DNA from: Polaromonas sp. A23
GTDB taxonomy: Bacteria > Pseudomonadota > Gammaproteobacteria > Burkholderiales > Burkholderiaceae_C
NCBI RefSeq assembly: GCF_002001015.1
Contig: NZ_MUNO01000001.1
Span: 1-64,000, forward strand
Direction: 5' to 3'
Length of the DNA stretch: 64,000 nt
In this document: positions 63,580 through 64,000 of the stretch, in pieces
Layout: every line of letters starts with the position of its first letter
How positions within the stretch are numbered: position 1 is the stretch's first letter
Notes under the pieces: generated by a model
What the model saw: the letters and a program-made list of their open reading frames with translations, nothing else
Databases searched by the model: none
What the model was told of the DNA's origin: nothing
Program-made: the position numbers and the translations under genes

Positions 63580-64000
63580 TCAGGGCTCTCCGAGCACTGC
63601 AGCCCACAGGGCAAGCACGGCGTTGCGCTCGGCCTGCAAATCCGGCGGGGTGACCTGGGTCGGGTTTTCATTCAGGCGCGCGCGGTGTTGTACGCGGCGC
63701 AATTTGCGATAGGCGCCAGCCGCGGCCTCGCCCACGCCCGCAGGTAACAAACCGGCAACCTCGGCCCGCTGCAGCAGGGCAATGTTGCCGACGTTGTCGA
63801 CAAGCCCGGAGTGCTCGCGTGACCGGGACAACACCAGAAACTGCACGACAAATTCAACATCAACCATGCCGCCGGGGCTGTGCTTGACGTCGAACTTCTC
63901 GCCGGTTTTTTCTCCCTTGATCGGATGCGCTGCACGTACCTTCTGGCGCATGGTCACAATTTCGTGCTGCAGGGCCGGGATGTCACGGACCGCGGTGATC
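63580..64000 (-). CDS. glnE: Glutamate-ammonia ligase adenylyltransferase, 3' part
   Basis: Only the C-terminal ~140 residues are inside the window; the frame is open to the right edge. FDVKHSPGGMVDVEFVVQFLVL and the following RSREHSGLVDNVGNIALLQ match the C-terminal adenylyltransferase domain and end helix bundle of GlnE, which adenylylates and deadenylylates glutamine synthetase. Asp and Glu in GGMVDVEF are its metal ligands. It is on the same strand as the efflux operon, 186 nt upstream of tetR. Confidence 0.92.
   Translation of the reverse strand, partial: ITAVRDIPALQHEIVTMRQKVRAAHPIKGEKTGEKFDVKHSPGGMVDVEFVVQFLVLSRSREHSGLVDNVGNIALLQRAEVAGLLPAGVGEAAAGAYRKLRRVQHRARLNENPTQVTPPDLQAERNAVLALWAAVLGEP

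Overview
The window is GC-rich, densely coded beta-proteobacterial chromosome. Family Comamonadaceae (Burkholderiales), probably Polaromonas or a near relative, is inferred from the genes recA-recX, a type 2 argC, sucCD, a tfpZ-type pilin accessory gene and proteins with DUF3717/DUF1289-like parts, plus small dispersed intergenic repeats that I recognise as typical of that family. No rRNA, tRNA, insertion sequence, prophage or CRISPR array was seen.

Layout. 1-10.5 kb: a 47-bp-arm inverted repeat, a glutamine-amidotransferase hydrolase, a TctD/TctE-like two-component pair whose regulator gene is bracketed by inverted repeats, a MarR regulator, SOS-controlled recA with recX, argC, sucCD and a TerC membrane protein. 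10.7-20.4 kb: a six-gene, one-strand signalling operon: CHASE2-Ser/Thr kinase, PP2C phosphatase, FHA protein, CHASE2-adenylate cyclase, metallo-beta-lactamase-fold cyclic-nucleotide phosphodiesterase, and a GAF-containing GspE/PilB-type ATPase. It has writer, eraser and reader for Ser/Thr phosphorylation and maker and breaker for cAMP, ending in a secretion/pilus motor with a possible small-ligand sensor. It is the best candidate here for an undescribed integrated system.

20.7-47.4 kb: a type IV pilin and glycan locus. It holds a methyltransferase, two tandem SPINDLY-type TPR O-GlcNAc transferase paralogues, pilA with a sigma-54 promoter and a possible PilR site, and then a ~17-kb glycan cluster. 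The cluster has two converging gene sets: a TMTC-like GT-C protein, a lipid-phosphate sugar synthase, a second GT-C protein, several GT2/GT4 enzymes and an epimerase on the plus strand; a UDP-sugar dehydrogenase, Wzm/Wzt exporter, a KpsC/Kdo-transferase-like protein, an acyltransferase, a methyltransferase and a two-domain glycosyltransferase on the minus strand. A PglL-type O-oligosaccharyltransferase and TfpZ follow, with moaC between them. The order suggests a glycan cluster placed between a pilin and its glycosylation ligase.

47.4-64 kb: an M48 periplasmic protease, a small membrane protein, a second TerC gene behind a well-formed yybP-ykoY (manganese) riboswitch, small zinc-binding-type proteins, purB, a glutathione transferase, an operon of ferritin-like desaturase, RidA-like protein and heptose-phosphate adenylyltransferase, and a TetR-outer membrane factor-adaptor-RND efflux operon with a perfect 20-bp palindrome upstream of tetR. 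The 3' end of glnE runs off the right edge. Start codons were placed by eye from Shine-Dalgarno spacing and overlaps; names rest on motif recognition, not database searches.
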